A DNA stretch of 42,923 bases from Novosphingobium sp. Rr 2-17 (GTDB lineage: Bacteria; Pseudomonadota; Alphaproteobacteria; Sphingomonadales; Sphingomonadaceae), in assembly GCF_000272475.1 (NCBI RefSeq), contig NZ_AKFJ01000122.1:1-42923 (forward strand). Direction: 5' to 3'. Every line of letters starts with the position of its first letter. The stretch's first letter is position 1. Shown in pieces: positions 32,373-42,861 of this stretch. The notes under the pieces are model-generated. The model was not told where the DNA came from, did not search any database, and saw only the letters and a program-made list of their open reading frames with translations. The translations under genes were made by a program, and so were the position numbers.

Positions 32373-33950
32373 GTGAAGCCTGTGCGATACGCTTATGGAC
32401 TGTCCACCGCGCTCCTGCTCGGAGGCGCCACCGCTACGCTTTTGACCGGCTATCCTGCCGGTGCCCAAGTTGCCCAGAACGAGGCCAGCCAACTGACCGA
32501 CGTGGTGCCCCGTGCCGGTGCGCCAACGACGTTTGCCGACCTTACGGCGCAGCTTGCCCCTGCGGTGGTCAACATTTCCACCCGCCAGCGGGTGCAAGTG
32601 CAAACCAGCGCCAACAATCCCTTCGCCGGCACGCCGTTCGAAGGGCTGTTCGGTGGCCAGGGCGGTAGTGGCGGCGGCAGCGGCGGCGGGGCCAGCCCCC
32701 AAACGCGTGAGGCGCAGTCGCTGGGATCGGGCTTCATCGTTTCTGCCGATGGCTACCTTGTCACCAACAACCACGTCATCACTGCCGAGGGCAAGGGGCA
32801 GGTCGAATCGATCACCGTCACCATGCCTGACGGCACCGAGTATCCTGCCAAAGTCATCGGCAAAGATGCCGCGTCCGACCTGGCCGTGCTCAAGATCACC
32901 CCAACCAAGCCGCTGCCGTTCGTCAAGTTCGGTGACAGCTCGCACGCGCGCGTCGGCGATTGGGTGATCGCGATCGGCAACCCGTTTGGCCTGGGCGGCA
33001 CGGTCACTGCCGGCATCGTCTCGGCAGTCTATCGGAGCACCAATTCGGGCGCGGGCGCTTACGATCGCTATTTGCAGACCGATGCCTCGATCAACCGGGG
33101 CAACTCGGGCGGGCCGCTGTTCGACATGAAGGGCCAGGTGATCGGCATCAACAATGCCATCTTCTCGCCCACCGGCGGCAGCGTCGGCATCGGGTTCGCC
33201 ATCCCGGCTGAAACCGCCGCCCCGATCGTGCAAAAGCTGATCAAGGGCGAGACGATCCAGCGCGGCTATCTGGGCGTTCGCATTCGTCCGCTCAACGAAG
33301 ACCTCGCGGATTCGCTGGGTATCGAGCACAACAAGGGCGAGTTCATCGAATCCGCCGAGCCCGATGGCCCCGCCGCCAAGGCCGGGATCAAAGCCGGTGA
33401 CGTGGTGGTCAAGATCGATGGCAAGGAAGTGACCAAGGACCAGAGCTTGTCCTACCTGGTCGCCAACGTGGTGCCGGGAACCCGCATCCCGATCGAAGTG
33501 ATCCGCAGTGGTCGCCGCGTATCCCTCACCGCCACTGTCACCAACCGTCCGAGCGAAGACCAACTGGCGCAGAGCTTCGATCCCAACGCCGATCCGGACG
33601 ACGACACCTTCAGCGACAACTCGCCGGCCCAGCCCGACCAGAAGGGCGTCGTCGAAAAGGCGATCGGCATTTCCGTCACTCCGCTCACCGCGACGATCGC
33701 GCGTCAATTGGGGGTGCCGGAGGGGACCAAGGGTCTCGTCGTGGTCGCAGTCGATCCCAACTCGGACGCCGGCCAGAAGGGCTTCCAGCGCGGCTTCATC
33801 GTGTTGTCCGCAGGCGGTCGCGATCTTGCCACCCCGGCAGACCTGGTTGCAGCGGTCAACGCCGCCAAGGCGGAAGGCCGCACCGCCATCCTCCTACGCG
33901 TCCAACCCCGCGGCCAGCCCGCCACCTTCGTGCCGGTCCGCCTGCGCTAA
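32373..33950 (+). CDS. Do/DegP-type periplasmic serine protease
   Basis: 525 residues. A signal peptide (about 1-32) is followed by a trypsin-like domain with catalytic His134 (TNNHV), Asp169 (SDLAV) and Ser245 (GNSGGP), and two PDZ domains (~265-365 and ~425-515) separated by an acidic linker. The L-loop before the active site carries a Gly/Ser tract. It degrades or refolds misfolded periplasmic proteins. Start GTG 32373, with GGAGGA 11 bases upstream. The 148-base gap after hflC has inverted repeats (TAACCGGA/TCCGGTTA, 32249-32256 and 32291-32298; AAGCCG/CGGCTT at 32298-32312) that may end the hflC transcript, so its own promoter is likely. DegP, DegQ and MucD cannot be told apart here. Confidence 0.95.
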   Translation: MKPVRYAYGLSTALLLGGATATLLTGYPAGAQVAQNEASQLTDVVPRAGAPTTFADLTAQLAPAVVNISTRQRVQVQTSANNPFAGTPFEGLFGGQGGSGGGSGGGASPQTREAQSLGSGFIVSADGYLVTNNHVITAEGKGQVESITVTMPDGTEYPAKVIGKDAASDLAVLKITPTKPLPFVKFGDSSHARVGDWVIAIGNPFGLGGTVTAGIVSAVYRSTNSGAGAYDRYLQTDASINRGNSGGPLFDMKGQVIGINNAIFSPTGGSVGIGFAIPAETAAPIVQKLIKGETIQRGYLGVRIRPLNEDLADSLGIEHNKGEFIESAEPDGPAAKAGIKAGDVVVKIDGKEVTKDQSLSYLVANVVPGTRIPIEVIRSGRRVSLTATVTNRPSEDQLAQSFDPNADPDDDTFSDNSPAQPDQKGVVEKAIGISVTPLTATIARQLGVPEGTKGLVVVAVDPNSDAGQKGFQRGFIVLSAGGRDLATPADLVAAVNAAKAEGRTAILLRVQPRGQPATFVPVRLR

Positions 33951-33978
33951 CCCGCGCGGTCTAGGCCTGAAAGCAACG

Positions 33979-34010
33979 ACGCCCGCCGGGAAACCGGTGG
34001 GCGTTTTGTT
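33979..34010 (+). terminator. Rho-independent terminator after the Do-type protease
   Basis: An 11-bp stem (33979-33989 with 33994-34004, one wobble) closes a GAAA tetraloop and is followed by TTTGTT. Confidence 0.9.
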
Positions 34011-34081
34011 GTGTGTGCGGGGGGGGTAGCGGCGGGAGCGGACGCTTCTTGAAAAGGCCCTGCTGGATGGCCCCTGCCCGC

Positions 34082-36256
34082 TTAGGGTGCCCCGATCGGT
34101 GCTCGGGTCGGGACAGGCCTTGGTTGGGGTCGTTGGCCCGATGATCCCACCCCAGCGCCCTGGCGCAGTGCGGGATCGTCGTTGCGGCCTCTGCCCGTAG
34201 CCTGATCGAGGAAGTCGTCGTTGGCGGCGGGCGGCGATTGCGGGCCGTAGTCGGGGACTTGGGGCTGGTCCGATCCGCCCGCGCCGTCCTGCTGCTCGTC
34301 CGGACGAACGCCATCGCCGGGTTTCACCAGTTGGCCGTTCTCGTCGACGTAGTAATAATCGTCCGGGTTGCCCTGGAGCTGCTCGTCGTCCGGCTCCAAC
34401 TGCCATTCGGGCAATTGAAGCTGGGTGTCGAACTGGCGGACGGGACGCTTCGCCACCGCCACCTTCATGTAATCGGCAAAGGCGCGCGCGGGGGCATGGC
34501 CGCCTTGCAGGCCGCCGACGGGCTTGGCGTCATCGCGGCCCATCCATACGCCGGTAGTGACACCGCTGGAAAAGCCCAGGAACCAGCCGTCCTTGTTGGA
34601 CGTGGTCGTGCCGGTCTTGCCGGCAACCGGACGCCCGATCTGGGCGGCGCGCCCGGTGCCCGTGGCAACGGCGGTCTGCAGCAAGTCGGTGATGCCGGCG
34701 GCGACGTATTGCGGCACCAGCACCTGGCCGCGTACCGACTTGTGCTGATAGAGCAATTCGCCCGAAGTGGTGGTGACTTTGGTGATACCGTAAGGCTCCA
34801 CCGAAGTGCCGCCTGCCGATACTGCCGCGAAAGCACGGGTCATGTCGATCACGCGCACTTCCGACGTGCCCAGCACCATCGCCGGCTTGGTGTTGATCGG
34901 GGTGGTGATGCCGAACCGCTTCGCCATGCTGGCAACGGTGCCGAAGCCCACTTCGTTGCCCAACTGCGCAGCGACGGTGTTCTTCGAATAGGCGAACGCG
35001 GTGCGAACGTCGATTTCACCGGCGAAGTTGCGGCTCGAATTGTGCGGGCTCCAGCCGTCGATCGTGACGGGCTCGTCCACCACGCGGTCGCTCGGCTTAT
35101 AGCCGGCTTCGAGCGCGGCGAGGTAGACGAACAGCTTCCATGCCGAGCCGGGCTGGCGCACGGCGGCAGTGGCGCGGTTGTAGTTCGAGTTCACGTAATC
35201 CGTGCCGCCGACCATCGCCAGCACCGCGCCATCGTCTTCCAGGCTGACGAGCGCGCCTTGCGCACCTTTGGGGACGTTGGCGTCGATCGATTGGGTCGCC
35301 GCGCGCTGCATCGCCGGGTCCAGCGTGGTCCACACCTCGATCGGTTCTTTGTTGTCGGGCAACAAGGTATCGAGTTGCGGCAATGCCCAGTCGGTGAAGT
35401 AGCGGACCGAGTTCTGGCCCTTTTCCTTGGCGACGGTCACTTGCGAGAAATCGGTGCTTTCCACCTCGGAAGGCGAGATCACCCCTTCGCGCGCCATCAG
35501 CCCGAGCACGACCTTGCCACGGTCCTTGGCGGCCTCGACGTCGGCGGTAGGCGAATAGTTCGAAGGCGCCTTCACCAGGCCGGCGATGATCGCGGCTTCG
35601 GCGGTGGAAAGCTGAGTGGCGGGATGGCCGAAGAACTTGCGGCTGGCGGCGTCGATGCCATAGGCGCCGCCACCGAAATAGACCTTGTTGAGGTACAGTT
35701 CGAGGATCTGATCCTTGCTGAACTTACGCTCCAGCGCCAACGCCAGCACTGCCTCGCGCGCCTTGCGGCCCATCGAACGGCTGTTGTTGAGGAACACGTT
35801 GCGCGCCAATTGCTGCGTAATCGTCGAGGTTGCCTTGGCCCGTCCGCCCGTGGTGAACGACACATAAACCGCGCGCAAAAGCCCGATCGGATCGACGCCG
35901 GGATGATCGCGGAAGCGGCGATCCTCTACCGAGACGATCGCATCGCGCATGATCTGCGGGATCTGGTTGTAAGGCAGCCACTGGCCGTAACTTGGCCCGA
36001 GCGAGACCAGTTCGGTCCCATCGCGCGCGCGCACGACGATCATCTGGCCGTTCTGGCTGCTCTTGAGCGCGCTGTAATCGGGCAGCTCACGCATCGTGAA
36101 GAAGACGGCGGTGCCCAGGAAGACCGCTGCCAGCAGAACCAGCGCGGTGCCCCAGATGAGCACTCCGCGCATGACCCGCCGCCACAGGGGTTTTCTGATC
36201 ACGGTCTTGGAGGAAGAGCCGCTGCTTGTGCGGCTCCGGCCGGAATTCTTGGCCAT
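34082..36256 (-). CDS. Class A penicillin-binding protein (PBP1A type)
   Basis: 724 residues. Bifunctional peptidoglycan glycosyltransferase and transpeptidase anchored in the inner membrane. A basic N-terminus and one transmembrane helix (~31-53) precede the GT51 domain with catalytic Glu111 (SVEDRRFRDHPG), ATSTITQQLARN and RKAREAVLALALE. The transpeptidase domain has Ser371-x2-Lys374 (SAWK), SKN at 424-426 and KTGT at 547-550. The C-terminal ~100 residues are a low-complexity Gln/Asp/Pro/Gly tail with no recognised fold. Monocistronic. Start ATG 36256 fits; no clear ribosome binding site. Confidence 0.95.
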   Translation of the reverse strand: MAKNSGRSRTSSGSSSKTVIRKPLWRRVMRGVLIWGTALVLLAAVFLGTAVFFTMRELPDYSALKSSQNGQMIVVRARDGTELVSLGPSYGQWLPYNQIPQIMRDAIVSVEDRRFRDHPGVDPIGLLRAVYVSFTTGGRAKATSTITQQLARNVFLNNSRSMGRKAREAVLALALERKFSKDQILELYLNKVYFGGGAYGIDAASRKFFGHPATQLSTAEAAIIAGLVKAPSNYSPTADVEAAKDRGKVVLGLMAREGVISPSEVESTDFSQVTVAKEKGQNSVRYFTDWALPQLDTLLPDNKEPIEVWTTLDPAMQRAATQSIDANVPKGAQGALVSLEDDGAVLAMVGGTDYVNSNYNRATAAVRQPGSAWKLFVYLAALEAGYKPSDRVVDEPVTIDGWSPHNSSRNFAGEIDVRTAFAYSKNTVAAQLGNEVGFGTVASMAKRFGITTPINTKPAMVLGTSEVRVIDMTRAFAAVSAGGTSVEPYGITKVTTTSGELLYQHKSVRGQVLVPQYVAAGITDLLQTAVATGTGRAAQIGRPVAGKTGTTTSNKDGWFLGFSSGVTTGVWMGRDDAKPVGGLQGGHAPARAFADYMKVAVAKRPVRQFDTQLQLPEWQLEPDDEQLQGNPDDYYYVDENGQLVKPGDGVRPDEQQDGAGGSDQPQVPDYGPQSPPAANDDFLDQATGRGRNDDPALRQGAGVGSSGQRPQPRPVPTRAPIGAP

Positions 36257-36367
36257 GGGTAAGGTGCAAACCCCTCTTGCGGGCGAGAACGTCTCGTCGC
36301 TCCTACACCTTGCACGTAGATTTGTAACCCGAGGTGAACATCGGTTCTGGGGAATTCAGACAGAGCT

Positions 36368-36420
36368 GCGCCCGGCCCTCGTTTGGGCTGTTTCCAGCGG
36401 GCCGCCAAGGGGCCGGGCGC
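36368..36420. repeat. Long inverted repeat just after msrB
   Basis: GCGCCCGGCCC (36368-36378) and GGGCCGGGCGC (36410-36420) are perfect 11-bp complements with 31 bases between. The element starts 9 bases beyond the msrB stop (read on the minus strand). It lacks a T-run on that side, so it is a structured 3' region or weak terminator, not a classical one. Confidence 0.6.
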
Positions 36421-36429
36421 CTGAGGCGA

Positions 36430-36828
36430 TCAGTCTTTCGGGTCGAACTCCAGCGAGGCACTGTTGATGCAATAGCGCAGCCCGGTTGGCCCAGGACCAT
36501 CGGGAAAGACGTGCCCGAGATGGCCTTCGCACGTCGCGCAGACGACTTCGGTGCGGACCATCCCGTGTGATCCATCGGTATGCACTTCCACCGCCCCGTC
36601 CTCGACCGGCGCGGTATAGCTGGGCCAGCCCGAGCCGGAATTATACTTCGTATCGGACGAGAACAGCGGCGCGCCGCAGCCGGCACACGTATACATGCCT
36701 TCGGCCTTGTTCTTGTCGTACTTGCCGGTGAAGGCGCGTTCGGTGCCGTGCTGGCGCAGCACCTGGTACTGCTCGGGCGACAGCTTCTCGCGCCACTCTT
36801 CGTCGGTCAGGTGGATTTTGTCGGTCAT
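36430..36828 (-). CDS. msrB: Peptide-methionine (R)-S-oxide reductase
   Basis: 132 residues. It reduces R-methionine sulfoxide in proteins. Zinc Cys 48/51 (CAGC) and 97/100 (CATC), the substrate region SGSGWPSY and catalytic Cys120 in LRYCINSASLEF are present. A resolving Cys at the usual internal place is not seen, so recycling may be by thioredoxin directly or by a zinc-proximal Cys. ATG 36828 has AAGGAG 9 bases upstream. No signal peptide, so it is cytoplasmic. It may be co-transcribed with the dienelactone hydrolase gene 61 bases upstream. Confidence 0.95.
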   Translation of the reverse strand: MTDKIHLTDEEWREKLSPEQYQVLRQHGTERAFTGKYDKNKAEGMYTCAGCGAPLFSSDTKYNSGSGWPSYTAPVEDGAVEVHTDGSHGMVRTEVVCATCEGHLGHVFPDGPGPTGLRYCINSASLEFDPKD

Positions 36829-36889
36829 GGGGGTGATCTCCTTGCCCGTTAAAATGGTGGCGGAAACGTCTGTGCGCAACCGGCCAGCC

Positions 36890-37771
36890 TTACAGCGTGG
36901 CGAACAACGCCAGCATCCGCTTCCACGCGCGATCGGCTTCGGAAGGGTCATAAGCCGGCGAATCCGCGACGGTCCAGCCGTGGTCGGCCGCGTAGACTTC
37001 GACCTCCGCCGGGCGCCCCGCGGCTTCGGCGGCCTTCTTCAGCGCGTCCTTGTCACCCGGCGCGCGCTCATTGTCATTGCGCCCGATGGCGAAGAGGTAG
37101 CTGGCCTTGGTCTTGGCAAGCAGGCGGTGCGGGCTGTCGGCTTCGTCCGTCACCAACTGGCCGCCGTGGAGGGAAGCGGCAGCGCCTACCCGGCCCGGCA
37201 TGGCAGCGGCAGTGCGCACGGTGAACGGCCCGCCCATGCAGTAGCCATTGCTGCCGATCTTGCGCTTCTTGTCGACCGCTTCCTGCTTGTCGAGATAGGC
37301 GACGAAGGCAGTGGCATCGCGGGTGACGGCATCGGGCGTCAGCGCTTTGCGCATCGGCTCGATCTTGGCCATGCCTTCAGGCGTGCGGAACTCGGCGAAG
37401 TTGTTGACGATCGGCGCGGGTGACGAGCGGTAGTATGGATTGACCACCAGCACCGCATAACCCGCCGCCGCCAGCGAGCGCGCCATGATCTTCTTCACAT
37501 CGCGCAAGCCCGCAACGTCGGGCCACATCACGATGCCGGGATGCGTGCCCTTGGCCGGGTGGACGAAGAACGCATCGCACACGCCATCGGCAGTGGTGAC
37601 GGAGACCATTCGCTCGGTCAGCGCGCCGCTGCCGCCTGCCGCCTGCGCGGTCATGGCGGTGCCGCAGCCTGCCAGCACGACGCCGGCGCCCAGCGCGGCG
37701 AATTGTCGGCGATCCAGCCCGCGCTTGGCGAGTTGGGCTTCTTCGTCTTGTGCGGTGAAGTCGTCACACAT
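36890..37771 (-). CDS. Exported dienelactone hydrolase family protein (Tat/lipoprotein)
   Basis: 293 residues. The N-terminus shows a twin-arginine motif (DRRQFAALGAG, Arg21-Arg22) followed by a lipobox LAGC (Cys36), so a Tat-exported lipoprotein is predicted. The alpha/beta-hydrolase domain has the Cys nucleophile in GYCMGG (Cys178), an acid in GRNDNERAP (Asp233) and His264 in ADHGW, the Cys-Asp-His triad of dienelactone hydrolases. The real substrate in the cell envelope is unknown, and an aromatic catabolism role is not supported by neighbours. ATG 37771 has GGAAG upstream. Confidence 0.9.
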   Translation of the reverse strand: MCDDFTAQDEEAQLAKRGLDRRQFAALGAGVVLAGCGTAMTAQAAGGSGALTERMVSVTTADGVCDAFFVHPAKGTHPGIVMWPDVAGLRDVKKIMARSLAAAGYAVLVVNPYYRSSPAPIVNNFAEFRTPEGMAKIEPMRKALTPDAVTRDATAFVAYLDKQEAVDKKRKIGSNGYCMGGPFTVRTAAAMPGRVGAAASLHGGQLVTDEADSPHRLLAKTKASYLFAIGRNDNERAPGDKDALKKAAEAAGRPAEVEVYAADHGWTVADSPAYDPSEADRAWKRMLALFATL

Positions 37772-37859
37772 GCCAGCTTCCTTCCATCTGCTCCCGCTCC
37801 GGACGCAAGCTAGACAACCCTAGCGCAAGATGCGAGCCTGATCGCGAAGGAGGACGCAA

Positions 37860-38330
37860 ATGGACGTTCCGGCAGAAGACGATCCGGCAGACATCGCCTA
37901 CTGGCAGCGCATTGGCCCTGCCCTCACCACCTCGGGCGAGCTGACGCCGCAAGACCCGGAACGGCTGGGCGCGATCGGGGTGCGCCGGGTCATCAACCTC
38001 GCGCTCGATACCTCTCCCGGCGCGCTGCCCGACGAGGCGGCGCGGATGGCGGCCAGCGGGATCGACTATGTCCACATCCCGGTGCCGTTCGATGCCCCCG
38101 GCGAGGACCATTTCGCAGCGTTTTCCGAAGCGATCGAAGCAGCGGGTGACGGCGCGGTCCACGTCCACTGCATCATGAACTGGCGCGCATCCGCGTTCGT
38201 CTATCGCTGGAACCGTGCCAACGGCATGGCGGAGGATGAAGCGCGCGCCTTGATGCACCAGCACTGGAATCCCAAGACCAGCGACCATGCCGATGCCCCG
38301 ACCTGGTCAAAGTTCATAGGCGACGCCTGA
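37860..38330 (+). CDS. Protein tyrosine phosphatase-like protein
   Basis: 156 residues. A DSP/BLH-like phosphatase fold: SGELTPQDPERLGAIGVRRVINL, DYVHIPVPFDAP, then the active-site-like loop HVHCIMNWRASAF. The loop reads Cys104-x4-Arg109, one residue shorter than the classical Cys-x5-Arg signature. I recall related 'protein tyrosine phosphatase family' members with the same short loop, so activity is uncertain. Divergent from the dienelactone hydrolase (88 bases) and convergent with purU (15 bases). Confidence 0.8.
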   Translation: MDVPAEDDPADIAYWQRIGPALTTSGELTPQDPERLGAIGVRRVINLALDTSPGALPDEAARMAASGIDYVHIPVPFDAPGEDHFAAFSEAIEAAGDGAVHVHCIMNWRASAFVYRWNRANGMAEDEARALMHQHWNPKTSDHADAPTWSKFIGDA

Positions 38331-38345
38331 GCCGACGCCGGACCG

Positions 38346-39200
38346 TCAGCCGCGAAACACCACCGTGCGCGCACCGTTGAGCAGCACGCGGTCGTCGAGG
38401 TGCAGGCGCACTGCCTCGGCCAGCACGCGGCGCTCGATATCGCGGCCCTTGCGGACCATGTCCTCGGGCGTGTCGGCATGGGTGACGGCTTCGACGTCCT
38501 GGTGGATGATCGGCCCTTCGTCGAGGTCATGCGTCACGTAGTGTGCCGTCGCCCCGATCATCTTCACCCCGCGGGCGTGCGCCTGGTGATAGGGCTTGGC
38601 GCCCTTGAAGCCGGGCAGGAACGAGTGGTGGATGTTGATGCAGCGCCCCGACAGGAAACGCGCCATCTCGTCCGACAGGATCTGCATGTAGCGCGCCAGC
38701 ACCACCAGTTCGGCGCGGGTTTCATCCACCAGCGCGCGCACTTGCGCTTCCTGCGCCGCCTTGGTGTCGCGGGTGACGGGCAGATGGTGGAACGGGATCG
38801 CGCCGATCTGCAGGTCGCCCAGCGCTTCGAGCGGATGGTTGCTGACGATGCCGACGACATCCATCGCGATCTCGCCGATGCGCTGGCGATACAGCAGGTC
38901 GGTCAGGCAGTGATCGAACTTGCTGACCATCAGCAGCACCCGCCGAGGCCGGTCGCGCCGGGTCATCGACCAGGCCATGCCGTATTCGTGGGCGATCGGA
39001 CCGAAGCCCTCGCGCACTTCCTCGCGGTCCGCCTCACGCGGGTCGAAGGCGACGCGCATGAAGAACTTGTCTTCGGCCAGGTCGTTGAATTGCTGCGCCT
39101 CGATGATGTTGCACGACATCTGGGCGAGATAGCCGGTCACCCGCGCGACGATACCGGAACGGTCGGCGCACGACAGCGCCAGAATCAGCGGCTGCGACAT
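38346..39200 (-). CDS. purU: Formyltetrahydrofolate deformylase
   Basis: 284 residues. It hydrolyses 10-formyl-THF to THF and formate, balancing one-carbon pools. An N-terminal ACT-like regulatory domain (LILALSCADRSGIVARVTGY, residues ~4-85) precedes the formyltransferase-fold domain with the catalytic Asn-His-Asp set in INIHHSFLPGFKGA and THDLDEGPI. Full length. Start ATG 39200. The nitronate monooxygenase gene ends 4 bases upstream in the same direction, so the two are co-transcribed. Confidence 0.95.
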   Translation of the reverse strand: MSQPLILALSCADRSGIVARVTGYLAQMSCNIIEAQQFNDLAEDKFFMRVAFDPREADREEVREGFGPIAHEYGMAWSMTRRDRPRRVLLMVSKFDHCLTDLLYRQRIGEIAMDVVGIVSNHPLEALGDLQIGAIPFHHLPVTRDTKAAQEAQVRALVDETRAELVVLARYMQILSDEMARFLSGRCINIHHSFLPGFKGAKPYHQAHARGVKMIGATAHYVTHDLDEGPIIHQDVEAVTHADTPEDMVRKGRDIERRVLAEAVRLHLDDRVLLNGARTVVFRG

Positions 39201-39204
39201 CGGT

Positions 39205-40257
39205 TCAGGCGGCGGCGGGAATCAGCGCAGGCGCGCGATTGGACAGCGCCGCTTCGCTCTCCGCCAGCAACGCGGCGATGATATCGGCCACCGGCTCTTC
39301 CTTGGCGACCATGCCGACCGATTGGCCGGCCATGATCGAGCCGTTCTCGACATCGCCGTCGATCACCGCGCGGCGCAGCGCGCCGGCCCAGAAGTGCTCG
39401 ATCTTGAGCTGCGCTTCGCCCATATCGACTTCGCCCGCGTCCAACAGCCGCGCGACTTCGATCTGCTTGGCGGTGAATTCCTCGGTGCCCTTGTTCTTGA
39501 GCGCGCGGACCGGGATCACCGGCAGGCGCGGATCGACCTGGACCGATGCCACCGCATCGCGAGCCGAGGCGCGGAAGAACGCCTTCTTGAACGCCGGGTG
39601 GGCGATCGATTCGGTGGCGCAGGCAAAGCGGGTGCCGAGCTGAACGCCGGCAGCGCCCATCTCCAGGTAGCCGGCGATCGCCTCGCCCCGACCAATGCCG
39701 CCGGCCACGAACACGATGTGATCGGCAGCCAGCGCCGGCAGGATTTCCTGCGCAAGCACCGAAGTGGAAACCGGGCCGATGTGGCCGCCGGCTTCGGAAC
39801 CCTCGATCACAAGCGCGTCCGCGCCCGAGCGCAGCAGCTTCTTGCCCAGCGCCAGCGTCGGCGCAAAGCAGATGACCTTGGCCGTGCTGCCATCGGCGCG
39901 CGGCGCCTTGATCGCCTCGACGCTGCCCTTGGGCGGGATGCCGCCGGCCAGCACCACATGGGTGACGCCGTGCTTGGCGCACACTTCGATCAGATCGAAC
40001 AATTGCGGGTGCATGGTGATGAGGTTGACGCCGAACGGCTTGGCGGTCAGCGCCTTGGTCGCCACGATCTCTGCATCGAGCAGCGCCGGGGTCATCGCCC
40101 CGCACGCGATCACGCCGAATCCTCCCGCGTTACTGATCGCCGAGACGAGGTTGCGTTCCGACACCCAGGACATCGCGCCGCACAAAATGGCGTGTTCGCT
40201 GCCGAGGAAGTCCGCGCCGCGCTGCATCAGCGCGCTGGTAAGGGGGAAATGCGTCAT
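39205..40257 (-). CDS. Nitronate monooxygenase family FMN enzyme
   Basis: 350 residues. A TIM-barrel FMN protein of the NMO/2-nitropropane dioxygenase family, which also includes FabK-like enoyl-ACP reductases. Visible: ILCGAMSWVSERNLVSAISNAGGFGVI at the N-terminus, the probable catalytic-His segment EGSEAGGHIG, and phosphate-binding VAGGIGRGE and AAGVQLGTRFACATES. It could detoxify nitronates; the natural substrate is often unknown. ATG 40257 chosen; a longer frame to 40419 lacks family similarity. It precedes purU by 4 bases and is divergent from katG across 209 bases with a palindrome. Confidence 0.9.
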   Translation of the reverse strand: MTHFPLTSALMQRGADFLGSEHAILCGAMSWVSERNLVSAISNAGGFGVIACGAMTPALLDAEIVATKALTAKPFGVNLITMHPQLFDLIEVCAKHGVTHVVLAGGIPPKGSVEAIKAPRADGSTAKVICFAPTLALGKKLLRSGADALVIEGSEAGGHIGPVSTSVLAQEILPALAADHIVFVAGGIGRGEAIAGYLEMGAAGVQLGTRFACATESIAHPAFKKAFFRASARDAVASVQVDPRLPVIPVRALKNKGTEEFTAKQIEVARLLDAGEVDMGEAQLKIEHFWAGALRRAVIDGDVENGSIMAGQSVGMVAKEEPVADIIAALLAESEAALSNRAPALIPAAA

Positions 40258-40293
40258 CGCGCGCCGATTACGGCAGCTTATCGCCAATCGCAA

Positions 40294-40314
40294 GTGTTCG
40301 ACGATTCCGAACAC
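40294..40314. promoter_or_regulatory. Palindromic operator candidate between the nmo and katG genes
   Basis: GTGTTCG (40294-40300) and CGAACAC (40308-40314) are perfect inverted 7-mers with a 7-base spacer. The site is 37 bases upstream of the nitronate monooxygenase start and 153 bases upstream of katG. It does not fit the classical OxyR ATAG-N7-CTAT pattern nor the alphaproteobacterial LexA direct repeat GTTC-N7-GTTC. Confidence 0.45.
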
Positions 40315-40466
40315 CGCGCCAGCGACTAATCGATAAAACCACTCAGTGTGACGATGCTTCGTAGATTTCCCGAACAAGAATGTAGGCGTAGCATCCGTGC
40401 CATAGCCAGTTGCCATCATCCGGCACCGGCACCTCGTCGCTACGAACCTAATCTAGGGAGAGACAC

Positions 40467-42689
<2,223 letters not shown>

Positions 42690-42720
42690 CGCTGCGTCAG
42701 GTATTAAGCGACTGAGCAGG

Positions 42721-42760
42721 ACCAGGGCTTTGCTGCGGCGAAGTCCTGGTTTTGCTTTTT
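42721..42760 (+). terminator. Rho-independent terminator after katG
   Basis: A 13-bp stem with two wobbles (42721-42733 with 42738-42750) and a TGCG loop is followed by TTTGCTTTTT. Confidence 0.88.
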
Positions 42761-42861
42761 CAGGGCCAGGCGGTTGATCCACGAAGGCTACGTGGATTGT
42801 GCTCGATGACCGCAAGCGACTTAGCCACCCGTGCTGAACTCTGCGCTGAGATTTCAACACT

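Noticed and set aside
30174..33950. A novel defence or secretion system formed by hflK, hflC and the Do-type protease
   Set aside because: These are standard membrane and periplasmic quality-control genes, commonly found together in alphaproteobacteria.
34238..36262. A 674-residue plus-strand open frame opposite the penicillin-binding protein
   Set aside because: The minus-strand protein has complete GT51 and transpeptidase motifs. The opposite frame has His/Arg-rich shadow composition.
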